A DNA stretch of 21,174 nt from Saccoglossus kowalevskii (lineage: Eukaryota > Hemichordata > Enteropneusta > Harrimaniidae): contig NW_003151257.1 in NCBI RefSeq assembly GCF_000003605.2, positions 380,023 through 401,196 on the forward strand. The letters run 5' to 3'. Position numbers and translations under genes: made by a program. Under the pieces are notes generated by a model. That model was not told where the DNA came from. It worked only from the letters and a program-made list of their open reading frames with translations, and searched no databases. Of the stretch, positions 17,822 to 21,174 are shown piece after piece; position 1 is the first letter of the stretch, and each line of letters opens with the position of its first letter.

Positions 17822-20443
17822 TGTGTGTTTTTTTGGAAGGAAGGGAATTCTATATTAAAAAATTAAAAAAATACATTTGTTGGGTTTCTAAGAAGTTTTG
17901 AGGTCATCTCTCAAATTTAATCCAATGTCAAGGCTTAAAGTAGGTAGCTGACGCCTAAAACCATACACACGTACCTACTACAAAATGTACAAGCACTTGA
18001 AAATCATAAGTGGAATGCCAGCACTTATCTTCGCATCATCACCATGTCCTAGTTGGAGAAACAGACCCTGGTGGGATAATATAGTTTATTGCTTATTAAC
18101 CGGCCATTCAATGTATTATTAATAATTATAAACGTTATTAATACAAGGGTCTAGTACTGTATCACAGGGCTGTGAAAATAGGTCCTTGTGACAAAAATGA
18201 CACAAGAGAATATAAATTCAAGCTATATAATTAATATTGTAGTCAGTATCTTATATTTCTAGAACAAGTACATCATAGAGCATGAACATGTATGTGTCAG
18301 GCAAATAGCAATTACCATTATAGCTATTCCAATCACCATCATCACACCCCAGAGACAGCAAAGCTGTATAAACGGAGCAAATCTGCCATTATTGGTCGGT
18401 GTTTTCACGAATGTTTAACACAGACTTTCCCCTATTCACAGCAGTAATTATTCAATTTATATTTTTTTTAAAGCACATACAAAATAAGAATCTTAGGTGA
18501 AAATAACAATAGGGAGGGAGGGAGGATTTACGGAAATAAGCCAAATGTTGGATTACAAACCTAGCTTTCTTTTATAAACTGCATTTTAAACATCAACAAT
18601 CAAGCGAAAATGGAACCTTTCAATATACGCGTACTTTTACAAAATAGTATAATAGTATGTATAATAGTTCGCTATTAATAAAATTTAATGCTGATAATAT
18701 AGATATTGACACATAAATATTAATTACAAAACATTTTGCAGCACTGCAGGTGCTAATGATCGGTTTTAACACCAATATATCAAAATCGTTAATGTCGCAA
18801 GTTTACTGTAATAACGTTTTATTTTGAGAATAAGCTCATATAAAAAAGCAAAACAGAAAAAGAAATAAATACTGAAAATAAAAATAATATTACAGCAATT
18901 GCATTATAGGTTTTTTGAAAAAAAATTATTCCAACAAAATCTATGTATAGACCGATTTAATATTATTTTACTTTGATGTTTTGTACATTATGTAAAATGA
19001 ATGGTGTTGACATGATACCAACACTGCCATGCAGTATTGAACAAAACTGAAACAATTCAACCATTTTGAATCAGAACTTGACATGACGATGTTAGATTTA
19101 AAATGGAATAGGGTCATGAAACAGACGCGTGACATGATTTATTTTGCTTTACATTGTTCAATACAGAGGTGGAGCCTTGAAACAGCATTCATTAAATCAA
19201 AATGGCCGCCAGCCAGCCAGTCATTTTGTGAATCGGAACTGAAAACAACAAAAAGATGGACATCACGTTCTCATTATGTCCTATAGTTGAATGTACCACG
19301 TTTTTGTTTTTCAATATTTCTTCTTCAACTTAACAATGAAAATAACTTTTTGTTGAAGTCAAACTGTCATAAGAGGTGAAAATATGAAAACTATCAAGCA
19401 TTATTATTCAGTCTTTATTTTAGTCATCTTATATATGCATATGTACACACATGAACGATTTTTTTATAAAAAAAAATTTTTTTTTATCAATAATTGACAA
19501 TATATTGTAGCGATGTCTACTATAAAATGTAACTTAAATTTAGAGCTATATTTTATTCCATATTGTGGTTATAGGAAATTCAGGTTTCTACTTTGCCTCA
19601 TCTGTTTCGACTGGTTAAAGAAAACTAGCTAGATTTCACTGGAAAAAACTTTACCGAAGAGGACATCAAACCAGCCCATTGGTTATACTGTAGTCAGATA
19701 TTCTTTTCATGATGAAAACTATGGGATGCAAATATCAATATTGTTGTCTTAAAGTTCAGCTGTGGGGTAAATATTGTAAAAAGTGATATCATTTTTCACA
19801 ATACAGTCCAAATCAAGTACACTTGTTCTTGACAGATCTCATTGAAGTCTGTTTTCTTTTTATTAAATCTAATATCAAATATCAAACCTAGAAGCAGTTA
19901 AAAAAAAAAGTCCAGGGTAGCATTGCTTGACCTAGGGTCTGACCGGAAACACCCAATTTATTAATAGACATGTCAGAGATGAAGCTCTCACTAGAATCAA
20001 TTGACACAAAACTGCTGACTAAAGGAGCCATTTTAAATCCATCTGCAAAACAAATCGATGTGAAACAAGGTCCAATATAATCTACTATTTGTTTTTATTT
20101 TAAACACAATCCATTCATACGTGATCAAAATCCAATTCTAGAATGAAAGAAATAATAAATTTTGAAGATTTTTTAACACAAGGCGCCATTTGTCATAAAC
20201 ACATAATAATAATTATGAAAAAAAATTATGATTATATTATTATTATCATTAAAATCATTTTGCTTCAAATTCTACTGTACCAACATATACTCAATAGGTG
20301 GTATTCATGTTACAGGGCAGATAATAAATTTATTGGTCTGAAGTCAGGATTAATAATTACATTGTCTTAAAACATTAAAGAATATAGAAATCAAACAATT
20401 ACACCATGCACTCACTACCAAACTGCTAATAAATACCCAATGT
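17822..20443. other. AT-rich non-coding DNA, no gene recognised
   Basis: About 2.6 kb. Open frames at 19083-19286 and 20143-20370 have no recognisable domains. A 22-bp A/T palindrome lies at 19466-19487. Two similar stretches, near 19054 and 19214 (CCATTTTGAATCAGAACT and TCATTTTGTGAATCGGAACT), may be an old duplication. No RNA gene or mobile element is recognised. Confidence 0.5.
19466..19487. repeat. 22-bp perfect A/T palindrome
   Basis: AT followed by nine A, nine T and then AT: a self-complementary stretch able to extrude as a cruciform and intrinsically stiff as an A-tract. Confidence 0.9.
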
Positions 20444-20468
20444 TGTGTGTGTGTGTGGGGGGGGGGGG
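20444..20468. repeat. (TG)7 followed by G12
   Basis: Seven TG units run straight into twelve G at 20457-20468. It is the only long G tract in this AT-rich window. Open frames crossing it (20440-20649, 20445-20627) are artefacts of the low-complexity sequence. Confidence 0.95.
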
Positions 20469-20575
20469 TGGTTTCTCAAATCTTGTATTGATTGTTATAT
20501 TATTAATGTGCATGAATGCATTGTGTATTATTTCGTCCAGTGCAGCATCGGTGTGGTTCCACGTCAGTGGATTTT

Positions 20576-20601
20576 TATATATATATATATTTTTTTTTTT
20601 T
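20576..20601. repeat. (TA)7 followed by T12
   Basis: TA units at 20576-20589 followed by twelve T at 20590-20601. Confidence 0.93.
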
Positions 20602-20760
20602 CGCATCAGCAGTGTACATTTTTATGAGATTAAAGACATAAAAAGATGAAAAATTATTTAAATCTCGTCAAATGTCTGGAATAGTGATTACCAGATACGT
20701 GTAACACTTTAAAAACATTTTATTTCAAGAACAAACAACAATGTTAAAAAAGCTTCTTTG

Positions 20761-21174
20761 TTATGTAAACATTCTTTGTCTATCAGTTGCACTGTTATGT
20801 AAACATTCTTTTGTCTATCAGTTGCACTGTTATGTAAACATTCTTTGTCTATCAGTTGCACTGTTATGTAAACATTCTTTTGTCTATCAGTTGCACTGTT
20901 ATGTAAACATTCTTTTGTCTATCAGTTGCACTGTTATGTAAACATTCTTTTGTCTATCAGTTGCACTGTCATGTAAACATTCTTTTGTCTATCAGTTGTA
21001 CTGTTATGTAAACATTCTGTTTATCAGTTGTACTGTTATGTAAACATTCTGTCTATCAGTTGTACTGTTATGTAAACATTCTTTTGTCTATCAGTTGTAC
21101 TGTTATGTAAACATTCTTTTGTCTATCAGTTGTACTGTTATGTAAACATTCTTTTGTCTATCAGTTGCACTGTT
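20761..21174. repeat. Minisatellite array with ~35-bp unit, truncated at the right edge
   Basis: About 12 units start with TTATGTAAAC at 20761, 20795, 20830, 20864, 20899, 20934, 20969, 21004, 21036, 21068, 21103 and 21138. Unit length is 35 bp with 34- and 32-bp variants that lose part of the CTTTTGTC segment. Each unit contains TGTAAACA and ATCAGTTG. Early units end GCACTG; from about 20998 units end GTACTG, and the last visible unit returns to GCACTG. The open frame at 20741-20941 is the repeat read through and is not a gene. The array continues past the window. Confidence 0.97.

Noticed and set aside
17969-18050. Minus-strand candidate exon between TTTCTCCAACTAG and AG|GTACGT
   Set aside because: All three frames between the acceptor-like and donor-like sites contain a stop codon, so it cannot be an internal coding exon.
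19054-19240. Two similar stretches around CATTTTG(TG)AATC(A/G)GAACT
   Set aside because: Similarity is short and imperfect; it may be an old duplication but does not define a feature.
20440-20649. Two plus-strand frames rich in Cys, Val and Gly
   Set aside because: They start in the TG/G tract and run through the TA/T tract; low-complexity artefacts open in overlapping frames.
20741-20941. Open frame with repeated CYVNILCLSVALLCKHSFVYQ-type peptides
   Set aside because: Translation of the 35-bp array; the 34- and 32-bp units change frame and the reading is not maintained along the array.

Overview
This window looks like gene-free nuclear DNA from an invertebrate animal, most likely a lophotrochozoan and perhaps a bivalve mollusc. 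The base composition is strongly AT-rich. No frame on either strand holds a recognisable protein domain. The longest ATG-started open frames are about 93 codons, which is what chance gives at this AT content. I see no rRNA, no convincing tRNA, no CRISPR array and no prokaryotic gene structure. The taxonomic guess rests on repeat types (hairpin-ended repeats followed by CCGTC-like stretches, and small elements ending in TACTGT/ACAGTA) that I associate from memory with mollusc genomes. It is an inference, not a database result.

Layout: positions 1-1505 are a minisatellite with a ~22-bp unit, cut off by the left edge of the window. From 1506 to 20760 there is mostly single-copy-looking AT-rich DNA seeded with short non-autonomous mobile elements. 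Two MITE-like families are clear. Family A is 212 bp, with full copies at 1800-2011 and 11459-11670 and a decayed copy at about 7161-7369. Family B is up to ~213 bp, with copies at 2884-3096, 6963-7152, 9541-9706, 17266-17470 and 17671-17821. The families share the terminal bases TACTGT...ACAGTA and several inner modules (TTTTCGCTGA, CCAGTGAA), so they are probably related. A larger repeat at 5711-6478 opens with a GC-rich hairpin and holds three diverged ~140-bp units. A fragment at 15521-15684 looks like the end of a similar hairpin-ended repeat in the opposite orientation. Two stretches, ending in (TTGTA)n at 4885-4917 and (TCA)n at 12155-12181, resemble truncated 3' tails of non-LTR retrotransposons. 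The window closes with a second minisatellite, 20761-21174, unit ~35 bp, cut off by the right edge.

The most interesting signals are in the two flanking arrays. About half of the units in the left array carry ATTTGCAT, the POU octamer consensus, while the rest carry ATTTACAT, and the two classes sit in blocks. Every unit in the right array carries TGTAAACA, the forkhead consensus core, next to CAGTTG (an E-box and Myb-type core). Whether any factor binds these is unknown; the base-level matches are plain. No genes can be shown to work together here. The region could be intergenic or part of a very long intron.
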